Source of the DNA: an uncultured Oscillospiraceae bacterium
GTDB lineage: Bacteria > Bacillota > Clostridia > Oscillospirales > Oscillospiraceae
Length of the DNA stretch: 42,286 bases
Assembly: GCA_944387115.1 (NCBI GenBank)
Contig: CALXDR010000009.1
Coordinates: forward strand, 1 to 42,286
Direction: 5' to 3'
Shown one piece after another: positions 41,908 to 42,286 of the stretch (its first letter is position 1; the number at the start of each line of letters is the position of its first letter). The notes beneath the pieces are model-generated. The model was not told where the DNA came from, ran no database searches, and was given only the letters and a program-made list of their open reading frames with translations. Position numbers and translations under genes: made by a program.

Positions 41908-42286
41908 CCGGGGCTGCGCACTTCTGTGATGTCACGCCTCGCCTGTTCGCAACGGCTGGCTTCCCTCCGATTCGGGACAGGCATGGCGGGCTGTGCCCGC
42001 CTTATGCCTATCCCTCACTTCGGTCCATCCAGCCTGCTCACGACGGCTCGGACGCTTCTCAGATGTCATGCTCCGCCTCCCTCCGTGTACGCTCGGCTTC
42101 CCTCCGACTCAGGGCAAACCCGGCCGGGCTGTGCCCGCCCTGGGCTTTGCCCTTCGCTCCGGTCCATCCGAGCTACTCCGGGGGCTACGCACTTCTGTGA
42201 TGTCACGCCTCGCCTGTTCGCAACGGCTGGCTTCCCTCCGATTCGGGACAGGCATGGCGGGCGTTGCCCGCCTTATGCCTATCCCT
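41908..42286 (+). repeat. ~133-bp interspersed repeat array, A-B-A order, cut by window end
   Basis: A type-A unit (about 41930-42060) is followed by a divergent type-B unit (about 42062-42180) and another type-A unit that runs off the window. Hairpin stems are GGCGGGC-TGT-GCCCGCC, GGCCGGGC-TGT-GCCCGCCC and GGCGGGC-GTT-GCCCGCC. It is in the same orientation as the array at the left end. Confidence 0.93.

Noticed and set aside
1-42286. CRISPR array, IS element, integrase, toxin-antitoxin or phage defence genes
   Set aside because: The repeats are too long and not regularly spaced for CRISPR, and no transposase, recombinase or defence-type protein is encoded in the window.

Overview
The window looks like a chromosomal segment of a GC-rich, anaerobic, endospore-forming member of the Clostridia, most likely an Oscillospiraceae relative of the Flavonifractor/Intestinimonas type. 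This rests on several things: spore genes (spoIIE, an alpha/beta SASP with a SigmaG-like promoter, yabP, yabQ), ECF-type vitamin transporter S components, an oxygen-sensitive fumarase-type subunit, strong GGAGG ribosome binding sites and GC-rich codon use. The placement is inference from protein style; no database search was possible.

Layout. 1-543: copies of a ~133-bp repeat interrupted by a hairpin-rich block. 524-5295 (minus): EF-G paralogue, then dusB, an ECF sigma factor and its zinc-finger anti-sigma factor. 5586-7898 (plus): spoIIE. 8135-10248: divergent ECF S component and MocR-type regulator sharing one promoter region. 10310-12034: queT with a long structured leader, a SASP gene and a thioesterase. 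12253-15942 (plus): tyrA, an AI-2E-family permease, then the conserved yabP-yabQ-divIC-yabR block. 15943-16640: a reverse-oriented repeat and a hairpin array ending in strong terminators. 16641-19300: amidohydrolase, an orphan class I fumarase/tartrate dehydratase alpha subunit, and long-form HPF.

19692-32036 is the centrepiece: nine tightly packed or overlapping genes behind a near-consensus promoter. The first five match a Gram-positive Pel-type exopolysaccharide machine: PelD-like c-di-GMP receptor, PelE-like protein, DUF2194 deacetylase, PelF glycosyltransferase and PelG. They run without a visible break into a second module: CotH-like lipoprotein kinase, VTC-type polyphosphate polymerase domain protein, DUF4956 membrane protein and a DUF4832/DUF4874 glycosidase-like protein. 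A cytidylate-kinase-like gene and a strong terminator follow. Gram-positive pel loci are already known; the fusion-type PelD and the appended CotH/VTC/DUF4956/DUF4832 module are the less explored parts.

32876-41871 (plus) is housekeeping: a hypothetical protein, pyrE (long structured leader), radC, uvrB (LexA-like box inside its promoter), a YbaK-type deacylase, an Fe-S aldo/keto reductase and uvrA. 41908-42286 returns to the repeat. The repeat occurs at three sites, each touching or just past a 3' gene end (EF-G paralogue, yabR, uvrA). Its central hairpin keeps its pairing while its sequence varies.
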